Positions 32,521 through 44,400 of a DNA stretch of 64,000 nt are shown here, piece by piece. A model generated the notes under the pieces. It was not told the origin of the DNA, ran no database searches, and worked only from the letters and a program-made list of their open reading frames with translations. This DNA is from Sphaerolaimus hirsutus (taxonomy: Eukaryota; Nematoda; Chromadorea; Monhysterida; Sphaerolaimidae). Each line of letters starts with the position of its first letter. Within the stretch, counting starts at the first letter, position 1. The position numbers and the translations under genes are program-made. The stretch covers positions 2,108,001 to 2,172,000 of the forward strand of contig OZ038458.1 in NCBI GenBank assembly GCA_964036195.1, in the 5' to 3' direction.

Positions 32521-33318
32521 AATTATGGCACTTATCATGACATTTGACATTTTACACGCTCCGGGACTGGCACCAGAGAAAAAGTTGCGCGGTGACGCAG
32601 CGAGATTTACACTTGACATTTTGACATTTTGACAGTCCCTTGGCATCAGCCATTTATACGGGCGCCTCGGCGAATTTGCCGCGCGCCACCCTATCGAAAT
32701 GACGTAAAAACACTTTGCAAAGCCATTGCATGGTAAAATATTTAAGGATATTCTGCAAAAAAATCTGGTAAAATACTTTTGGCGCTTGGCGCAGATTTTT
32801 GAGTTTCCATCACTATTTGCCGTATTTACTTGAACAATTCCCCCCACTTGAATAATTCCTCGCTGTTAGACGAATGACGAGTGAGGAAACAATAATTCCC
32901 CCCTTTAGCAATATGATCATTCATTCTGTTGTGTATAAGTTGAACAAAAAGTGGCACGTTATGCTCCCCTTGAATAATCCCCCCCGCCTAGAAAAGCCCC
33001 TCCCCCTCAAAAAGTGATGAAAAAATACTTCCCCGGGGTAAATTTTTCCAGTAAATACGGTTGCTGGATTCTAGCCTGAAGGGCGTGGTGATCAATAGCG
33101 GAGATAAACGTATAAAATTATCGACATCACGACGTATATTTTTAGACTCAATGCACGTGGTATTCCCTTTTAAAATCAATTAGTGCGTCAATGCTCCATT
33201 AATACTTAGTTTACCAAACTGATTTCATTTTTTGTTTATATTTGTGCATTTTTACAACCAACCACTGCCATATTTGTGTGTGTCGTCCTGATGTCGTGCC
33301 GTGCTGCAAAAATACATA
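32521..33318. other. Intergenic, nothing firm
   Basis: AT-rich sequence with a degraded TTACTTGAACAATTCCCCC repeat related in layout to the CCGTATTTCC family (about 32820-33060). No gene seen. Confidence 0.4.
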
Positions 33319-34324
33319 CCGTATTTCTGCTAAATACACCAGGGTTTTTAATCTCGCCAGCAAATACTAAGAGAGTTTAATTCCAGGGGGCTTATTCGAG
33401 GGGTGTTTTATTTTTTCGTCAGGTATCTTCGTAAAGGGTCGTAGTAAAGAATAAGTTTTTAAATACATACCCAAAACTAATAATAAATGTGTCCAAAATG
33501 GTTTATTTGGACATATTACCTATATACCTATATATCTATTTACCTAGCTGCGATGAAAGTTGGCGGCGATAAATATTTACATCATTGCATATACAGGGGT
33601 GGGCATCTTCAGTTACCGCTGGAAAAACGCGATAGCTTGAGCTACAGTTGAGCTATCACAATGAAATTTTAACACAATAGAGTAGACTCCATAGGACACC
33701 TATGCTGAAGTTTGCAACCCAAACGGCCACAGTTTGGAGGAGTTGTGGAACACACAGTTTTTAGTGTAATTTTGTGACTTCACCTCCCTTATCTCGGGAC
33801 TGGGGGACTATTCGAGTAAAAAAAGAATTTGGTAGTAGGCGCGACCACAACATACTCAAAGGGCATCAAAATCGGCCGATGTACGACAGAATGGGACGAC
33901 ACCAACGACCGATGCCCCCCCCCTCAAATGCCACCCTCGATTTATCCTATGGGTGACGCCAAGTCACAAAATTACACTAAAAACCGTGTGTTCCACAATT
34001 CACCCAAAATGTGGCCGTTTGGGTTGCAAACTTCAGAATAGGTGTCCTATGGAGTCTACTCCATTGTGTTAAAATTTCATTCCGATAGCTCAACCGTAGC
34101 TCAATCTATCGCATTTTCCCAGCGGTAACTGAAGATGCCCACCCCTGTATTTACATAATATACATCATCCAATACGGGGGTATTTTTGAAGGGGGTTATT
34201 TTTTAAAGGGGTTATTTTTTGAAGCTTATGAATGGGGTTATTTTTTCCTCAGCACTCTCAGACCTGGGGGTATTTCAAGGGGGCGGGGATCAACTGAAGG
34301 GGGGCTTAATTTGAGGAAATACTG
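33319..34324. mobile_element. CCGTATTTCC family element split by a CAGGGGTGGGC element
   Basis: Left end CCGTATTTCTGCTAAATAC and right end GAGGAAATACTG, TA-flanked and diverged. The 33594-34147 element lies inside it. Confidence 0.6.
33594..34147. mobile_element. Palindromic CAGGGGTGGGCATCTTCAG element (copy 2, inverted)
   Basis: Inverted sister of 18161-18711, very similar along the whole length, lying about 15 kb away in opposite orientation. Carries a chance open frame, not a gene. Confidence 0.85.
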
Positions 34325-34423
34325 TAAATACGTATTTATAATGTCTATGTTTTTATATCGCATGTTAAATGACTCGCTCGTTGCCAAACTTGCTCAGGAT
34401 AGCCTTCGCCTAGGGTTCAAAAC

Positions 34424-34787
34424 TAGGGTGTAAACTCTCCGTTTTTCGATTCCGCTTTCAGTCCGCAAATTATTTTTCGCTTTGCGGCTGCAAATGTTTT
34501 TCTGTTTCCATTTCCGTTTTCCGGCTGCTAATCTTTTGTCCATTTCTGTTTTAGTTTTTTTTGGCAATATTTTTGCATTTTTTTCAGTTTCCGTGCAAAT
34601 TTTATTTTCCGTTTCCGTTTTCCGGCATTTCACTTTTCCATTTTCCATTTTCCGCCAAGTACAAAAAGTTTTCCATTTCCATTTGTGTTTTCTGGCAAGT
34701 AAAAATATTTTTCCTTTTCCATTAACCGGTAAGCCCAAAAAAATTTCCGTTTCCAGACACTGCAGAACAAATCTTTTTGACACCCTA
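34424..34787. mobile_element. TTTCCG-array hAT-like element
   Basis: Left end TAGGGTGTAAAC, right end TTTGACACCCTA, TSD TTCAAAAC/TTCAAGAC (7 of 8) at 34416-34423 and 34788-34795. Arrays are degenerate, so an old copy. Confidence 0.82.
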
Positions 34788-35242
34788 TTCAAGACTGAAC
34801 CAAAATGGGACCATTAGAAAATGGTGAAAAAGGCGGGACCAACATGCCGTTTCCGTGCTTAACACAATTTTAAAAATTTCGGACTTTTAGAATCGTCTAT
34901 TAGAAGTGGACGCGCCAATTATATTCTCTTAAGTTTCTATATATTCTCTTAAATCCGAAAAACGCTATTTGAATTGTCAACATAAAAGATATAAATTTTC
35001 AACAAAAACGCTCAAGACCCAAACTTCCATTACTTTTGCACAAACTTTACCACGGGTCGGTTTGTTTTCCCAGCTCTACTATCGACTGTCTGCGATTTCA
35101 CATGCCGCCGGCAGTGGCGATTATTTACAGAAAACTTAAGGATGTAATTCGTTGAAAAAAGTCACAATTTGCATGAAAAATACGTAAATACGCGATCACA
35201 AAAACGGCGCTACGTGATTTATCTAATCATCGACCGATCAAA
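34788..35242. other. Presumed 5' flank of the secreted-protein gene
   Basis: AT-rich, without a recognisable repeat. No TATA box or initiator I can assign with confidence. Confidence 0.35.
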
Positions 35243-35404
35243 ATGCTATCAAAGTGGTCGATTATTTGCGCTTTACTCGGGCTGCTCTGCTCGAACCCTG
35301 TAAATACGGCTTCACAAATGAAAGTGCTGCTCGGAGGCGGTCCGTTTGAGTCGAAATTGTACTGCCCAGAGAATTACGCCGTCGCGTCGGTGGAGTTCAA
35401 ACAG
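35243..35404 (+). CDS. Secreted protein exon 1: signal peptide
   Basis: MLSKWSIICALLGLLCSNPV at the start is a textbook signal peptide, with likely cleavage near residues 22-24. Continues to the first Cys motif (YCPENYAVASVEFKQ). Ends in phase 0 at CAG|gtggg. Confidence 0.82.
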
Positions 35405-38400
35405 GTGGGCGAGCTGTTTCCAACAAGTTTCACAATTTCAATTAGGTATTTTACAAAGTGTTCAGTGAACAGTGATGAAATGGCGCCATGGCGCTTGCGC
35501 CATTCAAGGGCGCCAAAAGGCGCCGCGAAATGGCGCCTTGTTTCTGTGCCTTGCACTGCTTAAATGATAAAAATGAAATAAATTTAAATGTGGGCACCAC
35601 AAACATCAAATTTTCAGCTGAAAGTAGTTGAAGAGGAAGCAAAATTTTAAGGGCATTTTTGATATGTTAGTTTTTTGTGTAGCGTATTGTTTTGGAACGT
35701 TTTTAACATACGCCCAGCCGGGGGATTATTAGAAGAACGATTTTTGGTGGAAACTATTTTGGAAACAAGGAATTTTGGCAAATTGCCAGTTTTCGAAAGA
35801 GTTTTTGTTTTTGCCCTCTGATGCGTAATTTTTCGTCACATTCAATCTGTTATTAAGCTGTGAAGTTCCACGACCCCTATTTTGGCCATTTGAAAACGTT
35901 CGTGGAAAGGTAATTACGTAGCATGAGTGCCTGCCTAACTAACCTCCAAAATACTTACACCCCCACTCAGAGTGACTTCAATTTGGACCCCCGAGAACAA
36001 CAAGTGCAAGTTACCTGTAGGGAAACACCGATACTAAGGCTCCGCGCGAGCAAGTACCGTGTTAGTTACAGGGATTGTCTGAATTTCCGTGTATTCAGCT
36101 ACCGTATTTCCTCGAAATACCCCCAGGGTTTTTTCAGATGGCAAATTATGAGCGGGGGTTAATCGAGGGAGGGGTTACTTCGAGGGGTTTTATATTTCGC
36201 AAGAATTTTATTTAACTTTTGAACGTAGAAAGTTCTGTAGCTTTGTCCTGACGTACCGCAGTCATTTTTAAAAGAGTGTCTTCACTACACAGATCATAAA
36301 CTGCAGTTTTTGGCAATTGCATTCTACAATTACATTTACACTCATTTCGGGTGGGGGGTATTTCGAGGGGGGCAGTGAAACAGTATAGCACTAGCCCCCA
36401 ATCAAATGTTGCCCTGTCAAAACATCACTTTCAATCAATTCAATCAAACAATCAATTCACCCAAAACGTCAGCTCAAAAGCGAGTGCGCCAACAAGCGGC
36501 CGTTCTACCTGCCCACGTCCACGGTGGACTTCGACGAGGAGAAATTCGGCTGTCTGTGCAACGAATATTTGGCCGGGCTGCAGACCGAGATTGTCCGCAG
36601 CGACGACGGCCAGTATACCAGAATGTGAGTGGGTAAAGTTTTTTTCAACACTTTTTTGAAGCCATTTGCGCAACGCAAGATAGTTTTGTTGGTTCCAATT
36701 TGAAAACTCGATCGTAATCTTTTGATCTCCTAAGCAGGGTTGGTTTGCGTAAAATTCTTTTTACTGAAATTGTAGTAAAATTTTATAAAAATTGTACCGT
36801 ATTTCATTTTTATTTTTTTCATGTTTAATTTTTTTTTTCTTCAATTTTCCATTTTATTTTTATTTTTTTTCTGAGATTTTGCGAACCCTGCTCCAAAGTT
36901 CCAGAGTTGTTAGAATAACTGAACTTTTTTTAAAGTATATGTAAACGTAAAATATTTATTTTTTACTCGTACACACGCGTAAATGTGAGTACAAAATTTG
37001 TTCTCATTAAAATGCAAAAGCGAGCACTTTTCTTCATAGAATATGTAGAACTGGGTACGTTTTTGAAATACAACCCTCAAAATGGCCCCGCGAATTAAAT
37101 AATTGACCCCCTGGCGAAAGCCCCCCCCCCCCAAATTGAACGTAAATGGAACGTAAGTATAAAAACCTTCAGTTTGTGTTCTGTAAATGCAGAACACATG
37201 TTAAAACAATGACCAAGTCACGTTAGAACAGAGTATATACCATCTATATTTACATACCTACATATATATGTAAGTCAATAAAAATACTCATATACATGGA
37301 GCTTGTTGTTGCATTTTTCTACCCCAGCGTATGTTACAAAGAACGAATTAGTGCTGAGAGTTCTGAAAAATTCTGGCGAAGTAAAAAACCCCTCGAAATA
37401 CCCGCCCTTGTTTAACTCCCCTCAAAATTTTCACTATAAAACAATCACTCCCAGGGGATTTCGAGGAAATAGAGTAAATTGCAGCGTAGTCACCTTATAA
37501 ATATGTGCCAAATTGAATTCACAGAAATACATTTTCTTTACGCGTATGCCTCAAAAATGTACGCGTACATGTGAGTACGTTACTTTTTTTAAAGTATATG
37601 TAAACGTATTTACCGCGTACTTGCATACGCGTATTTTTCGAGTAAACGTACGTACATTTTTACAACTCTGCTAAGTTCACGGACTGATCATTTATGCGTT
37701 AAGTGATCAATTACGGGATGGTGGAAGCGTCAATCAGCGTTAGTGTAGCCGTTCAGTTTTTTGGATAAGTCTTCAAATTAAAACCACGAAAACTAGCTTA
37801 TTTAGACACAATGTCGATTGAAACTTTTTCTATCTCCATTACAACAGTTGACGGAATATTTATTCCGGTAAACTCAAGTGCTGCTTTCGCTGATTAATCA
37901 CGTTGCGAAGTTTCGGCAGTAAACTAGTATACTTAGTAAAGTCGGTATAATACCTAATTAGAATTTCAAAGATGGGTGATTTAGTGAAATATAATTTAAG
38001 ATGTCACTCAATAAAACATCTCAAACATTAAACATACTTGATAAAATATGTCTAAGAAACACCAAAAAGAATACAGCACAATACCTATTTATGATAATGT
38101 TTTGTAGTTACAGATACAAAAAAAATCTGAAGAAAATATTCTAAAATCTCTCTCACAAATCCCGAAAAAATTCAAAATGTGAACATCTCATATTTTCACC
38201 ATTTACCGATATTTTCTCCAAAAAAAAAATCTCCCACACATCCTCTACCACATCCATTCGCACCCCCCACAGCGTGCGGCAGCGGTGCTGCGAGACGGCG
38301 GACATGTACGTGGACGTGTCGCGCTGCAGCTACGCCGGCGTGCAGTACGTCCGCGCGCCCGGCGACGTCACCTTCGCCGCCGAGGCGCACAACGACTTCC

Positions 38401-41400
38401 ACGGCTACAATTCCAGGGGGCCCCTGCTGCACTCCATGTCTTTCGAGTCCGTTTGGATGAGACGGGCTTTTTTGGTTGTGGAATACCGTATTTCCTGGAA
38501 ATACTCCCCCTTGAATTAACCCCCCCCCCCCTAGAAATACCCCCAGGTGTTTTTGAGCTGACGAAAAAATCAACCCCTCTCGAAATACCCCCCCGTCTGG
38601 AATAAGGTACATCATGTATGTAATGAACATAATGTATTAATTGATGTCAATTTGCATCGCAGTTACATAAATATAGACTATACTCCGGTTACTTTACACC
38701 CTGCACGCGTGGTTCCCGCTGGAAGTGTGCCAACGATGGTTAACGCGTCCGAGTTTCATAAAAAGATGACAAAAGTGATTGTTGTTAAAAAAATGTTATT
38801 CAATAACATATTCACATCGATGAATTTTTTTCATATTTTTTCGGAAATCGCATGATTTAATAATCATTGGCACGCTTCCAACACGAGACATAAATCAGTG
38901 CGAGGGCAGAGTATCACGTACGCCGAGTATACCTAGTATTTATGTGTAGCTATCTAATGATGCCTTAATATATCGTGTTCGGTCACGTTTATTATCACTT
39001 TTAGATATGTAAACCGCCGCTATTTAATACGATCCTTACCGAATATATCTGACGAAATAATAACCTCCCTCGAATAAGCCCCCTCCCCTCGAAATACCCC
39101 ACCCCCTCAAAATTCCACTCTGAAAAAATAAACCCCCTGGGTCATTTTGAGGAAATACGTTAAATATTAACCGTGTACTCCGTTGACCGCAATGCTATAG
39201 ATTTTTCAGAAGTAAACACTCCATCATGACGTCATGGTTAAATTTTTTCTCGAGAACGAAAAACGAGCTTCCTTCAACACATTTGCAAAAGATTCGTTGC
39301 TTGTACGCGACTCCGCCTTTTTAATATACGTTTCTTTTGTCTGTTTAGCAGAATAATGCATAGCAGGAAATAGCAGAATAACAAATTATTCCAAAAAAAA
39401 ATAAAAAAGGTTGCAGGACAAAACATGCGTTGCCTGCATGCGAAATCGCCTTTTTTGTGAACATGCATGCATAAGTCTCGCGTTGGCGTGTTGTTGCGTT
39501 AGACATAACTTTAATGGCGGCCCACACACTAGTTGAGACATGTGTGTCGACTGGTCTGTGTCAACTCAGATTTCGGCTTCACATGTCGCAGAGCGATCTC
39601 CAAATGCACATGCGGCTATGTTGAAAAACAAATATTACGTCAAGTGCCTTGGAGATCGGAGGTCGCCCTGCGACCATAGCTGAAATCGAGGGTAGCATTT
39701 CGAGGGGGGGGTCGGCCTGCCGGCAAGTGTTTATATCTCGGGAACCGCTCGGTGAAAATTGTAGATTTTTTAATATAATATGGTTTCAGGTCGGGGCTAG
39801 TTACAAGGCCGAGGAAATTTCGCTACGATGCCCCAGACCGGAGATAGAGTGGGTCTATAAAAAGATGGTCATTTGCGAAAATTTTGCGTGTCGCTCAGAA
39901 CATGCAAACTTTGAACATCAATCACTCGACTATTTCTGGGCCGATTTTAGTAATTTCACTTTTAAAATGATGACAAATGCTTGGAGAGTTCATTTCTGAG
40001 GTCAAATAGGCGATACAATATTGTGTATATATCGATTTGGCCGGATTTCGAAATGCGAAATTTACGGAAAAATTTTCTTTTTGAACATGCTATCGTATGG
40101 GGCAGGCCTGATACGCACATCTGCCCGTTACGCACATTTGCCCGTTTTTTTCACTTGACACTTTTTCAAGTGATTTTCAGATATGAGTAAAGTGAAAAAA
40201 AAGTTGCGCAATGACATTAGTGAACTTTTTTCACTTCACTCATATCTGAAAATCACTTGAAAATGTGTCAAGTGAAAAAAACAGTGAAAAATAGCCATTT
40301 TTCACTGTTTTTTACTTAACACATTNNNNNNNNNNNNNNNNNNNNNNNNNNNNNNNNNNNNNNNNNNNNNNNNNNNNNNNNNNNNNNNNNNNNNNNNNNN
40401 NNNNNNNNNNNNNNNNNNNNNNNNNNNNNNNNNNNNNNNNNNNNNNNNNNNNNNNNNNNNNNNNNNNNNNNNNNNNNNNNNNNNNNNNNNNNNNNNNNNN
40501 NNNNNNNNNNNNNNNNNNNNNNNNNGAGTGAAGTGAAAAAAGTTCACAAATGTCATTGCGCAACTTTTTTTTCACTTTACTCATATCTGAAAATCACTTG
40601 AAAAAGTGTCAAGTGAAAAAAACGGGCAAATGTGCGTAACGGGCAGATGTGCGTATCAGTGCACCCGCCTATCGTATACTCCTGATCGAGAGAAACTCAA
40701 TGAAACAAAAATGATATCGATATCTCTTTCCGATCAAAAGTTATAGCGCTTCAAACTTTTCCCTCCCATCCACATAAATATTATGCATGCAATTTCAAAA
40801 CTCCATATCTCGACCATTTCTGTGCCTATTTGCACCAATGAACAGTTAAAATGATCAGAATGACATGGAGATATCGTTTTTAGTACCAGATTATCCATAT
40901 ATTTCAGCAGATTTCCCATACAAGAAATTAATGCGAACTCTTGAGTTAAATTGTCATAATAAAAATGCATACAAATAGACTGTGAATAAAAACGATATCT
41001 CCATGTCATTCTGAACATTTTAACTGTTCATTGGTGCAAATAGGCACAGAAATGGTCGAGATATGGAGTTTTGAAATTGCATGCATGTGGTTATTTATGT
41101 GGATGGGAGGGAAAAGTTTGAAGCGCTATAACTTTTGATCGGAAAGAGATATCGATCTCATTTTTGTTTCATTGAGTTTCTCTCGATCAGGAGTATACGA
41201 TAGCATGTTCATTTTTCTGTAAATTTCGCATTTCGAAATCCGGCCAAATCGATATATACACAATATTGTTTTGCCTATTTGACCTCAGAAATGAACTCTC
41301 CAAGCATTTGTCATCATTTTAAAAGTGAAATTACTAAAATCGGCCCAGAAATAGTCGAGTTATTGATGTTCAAATTTTGCATGTTCTGAGCGACACGCAA

Positions 41401-44400
41401 AATTTTCGCAAATGACCATCTTTTTATAGACCCACTCTATCTCCGGTCTGGGGCATCGTAGCGAAATTTTCTCGGACTTGTAACTAGCCCCGACCTGAAA
41501 CCATATTATATTAAAAAATCTACCATTTTCACCGAGCGGTTCCCGAGATATAAACACGTGCCGGCAGGCCGACCCCCCCCTCGAAATGCTACCCTCGATT
41601 TCAGCTATGCCTGCGACACGTAAAACTGAAATCTGAGTTGACACAGACCAGATGAGTTGACACACGTGTGTCAACTAATGCGTGGGCCGCCAATATATGC
41701 GGATGTAAATATTCTGTCCATAGAGTATAACAAATATGTAAATATGCCTAATATTCAAAAAATGCACACACAGACAAGGCTACGGTAACGCGCGACTGTG
41801 CTTTTGGGACACTGAATATCTGACAAAACGGCAGAAATCACAGAAAACGTCATCGATATCGCGCGACAGAAGTTTCAAAGCGCGCAGAGATGATCTTATG
41901 AGGAAATATGGAAGGAGGAGAGAAAAGAGAAAAGCCGGTTAGTTTCTGAAGCGTAAAGTGCTTGCAAAAATTCCAGAATAGGTTCACAGTTGAAATACTG
42001 GCCAAAGGACGACTACCTTTGAGTGGGACCTGGGATCAGTCCCGCACCCTCTGAAGTGTAAAGTTAAATGTGAGATAAAATGCCATGTGAATTTGTCAAA
42101 TTTCATGCAAAATGTCAAAAGTTCAGTAATAGAAACTTTTATATTTTACACTTTGCATGGTGTGGCTAGAGGACTGCCGCCTGGGTTTTATCCCGCCCGC
42201 ACCCCGTAAAAAAATCAGACTTTAAAGTGATCCAAGTTTAGATCCAGTTAGGGTGTCAAATTTCCGTTTTCCATTTTCCGTTTCTGTTTTCAGCAGGCAA
42301 AATATTTCCGTTTTCCATTCGATCTTCCGGCTGCTGAATTTTTTTTCTCCATTTGCCATTCTGTTTTCCGGCCACTTTTTTCCGTTTCCGCTTTTTGATT
42401 TTCCATTTTCCGGCTAAATTTTCAGTTTTTCCGCCTTTTTTTCATTTTCCGCCTCAATTTTCTGCTTTTCCGCCTCATTTTACCTATTTTGGCTCAACTT
42501 TCTGTTTTCTGTTCCAGCCAAACTGTGAAAAAATTCATGCAGATTGTCAATTATGTAAAAAAATTTTCTGTTCCCAGCAAAATTTCTGCAAATTTTTTCC
42601 ACTTCCAGCAAAATTTCAGCATATTTTATCCATTTTTTGGAAAATTTCCGCAAATTTTTCCATTTCCATGCAAATTTCATTTTTCCGTTTCCATTTTTTC
42701 AGCCCGTTTGTCCGTTTTCCAGTCACTGAAAATTTTTTCTGTATCCGTTTCCGTTTTCCGCCAAGTGCAAATTTTTTTTCGTTTTCCGTTCCGTTTTCCG
42801 GCCGCTGATTTTTTTTTCCGTTGTTTGTAAAAAAAATTTATTTGGCACCCTAGATCCAGTGTATAAAATGTTATTACCTATACATGTCTGGTAACATTCC
42901 ATTCTATTTACAATGCAGTTTTAATTCCCCCATACTTGTCGATCGCGCCTCAATACACACACTAGTTTGCGCCGTGATTTGGTAAAAACTGAAATGGCGA
43001 GATGGCGACATCCAGTGTACACTTATTATTGCAAAACATGCTAATTGTGTTTTAGTCTTCAAAGTTTCAAATTTAAACTTTCATTAAATACCTAATGTGA
43101 ATCCAAATTGAAGCTTTTGCCGCTTGGCGCTATTTTGCTGTCACGCCATGCCCATGAAAAGCGCCATGGCGTTTTTGATGCTTGGTGCTAGTTTTACCGG
43201 CGCCAGAAACAAAATGCCTGGCGCTGGCGAATGGCGCTAGCGCTAAAGCAGAAGCGCCATGACGCTTGGCGCCATTTTGCTGTGGTGTGGCGCCATTGGC
43301 GCTTGGCGCTAGGGGTCGGAAAAGCGCCATGGCGCTTTTGGCGTTTGGCGCCTAAGTTCTGGCGCTTTTCACATGACTAGTGTATAGGCATTTTAGTCCA
43401 AACAAAGTGTCTCGCAGTTTACTGGGTGCGGGACTGTGGGACGTCCCTGGTTACTGGAGAGTTTCTGACATGAGTATGGGGTGTATATAGTGATAGAAAA
43501 GCGCCATGGTGCTATTTTGGTCTGGCACTTTTGGCGTTTTGCGCCAAAGTTCTAGCGCTTTTCACATCACTATGTATACATATATACATATAACGTACGT
43601 ATGTACACATATGCATAAATTACCCCTATTCACAGACAAGTCCCTCAAATATTGCACCGGCGAAGACATAGCAAAAAGGCGTTTTTCTAAAAAACAATGC
43701 GATTGTCCGAAAGCCGAATGTAAAAGTTACGGCTCATGCGCTAGGGGCAACCAACAAGGTGCCACTCCCAGAATCTGTAACAAGCCCTGTAAAATGTAAA
43801 ATGTCATGCAAAGTGTCAAAAGTCATGGAAAATTCCCTGCAAACTGGCAAACGTACGTTTGCTATTTTACAGGGAATTTTCCATGACTTTTGACACTTTG
43901 CTTGACATTTGACATTTTACAGGGCGTTTTACAGGGTCTGGGAGTGCCCCAAAGGAATGTGCTCATTTGGAAGCGGTAAAAAACCGTATGACGTGTTTGA
44001 AGAAGAGTGGAAAAATGACACTAGGAGGGGAGGAAAGAATAACTCCGATAGAGAGTGGCAGCGCAGAAGAGGAAATGACAAGTCGGGGAAAAAGTATAAA
44101 GTCAATAGTTGGTTTCGGTTTGATTTTGGGTTGGAGAAAATTTACATTTCTGCTAGCTACTAAAGGTCACTCTGCTGACAACACACTTTACACTGAAATC
44201 TGTACTCCGATGCACAGCAAAAAATATGGGGTGCGGTAGCGGATGTGCGGTGAAGCGTCGTGAACAACACACATTTCTTCTAGGGTGTCAAAAAAAAATT
44301 TTTACTGAAAACGGAAACGGAAAAGGAATTTCAGCGGCCGGAAAACGGAACAAAATTTGCACTTGGCGGAAAACGGAAACGGAAACGGAAAAAAAAGTTC

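Larger units (their letters stand above)
39675..41609. mobile_element. Long foldback element, CATAGCTGAAATCGAG ends (copy 2)
   Basis: Perfect 8-bp TSD CCTGCGAC at 39667-39674 and 41610-41617. Arms of about 0.7 kb form a near-perfect hairpin. Sister of 8591-10085. Carries a further nested palindromic element at 40099-40669. Confidence 0.92.
39521..41692. mobile_element. Palindromic element split by a foldback element
   Basis: GGCGGCCCACACACTAGTTG on the left and CAACTAATGCGTGGGCCGCC on the right, with GTGTGTCGACTGG and AGTTGACACAGACC in inverted order. The large 39675-41609 element sits inside. Confidence 0.65.
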
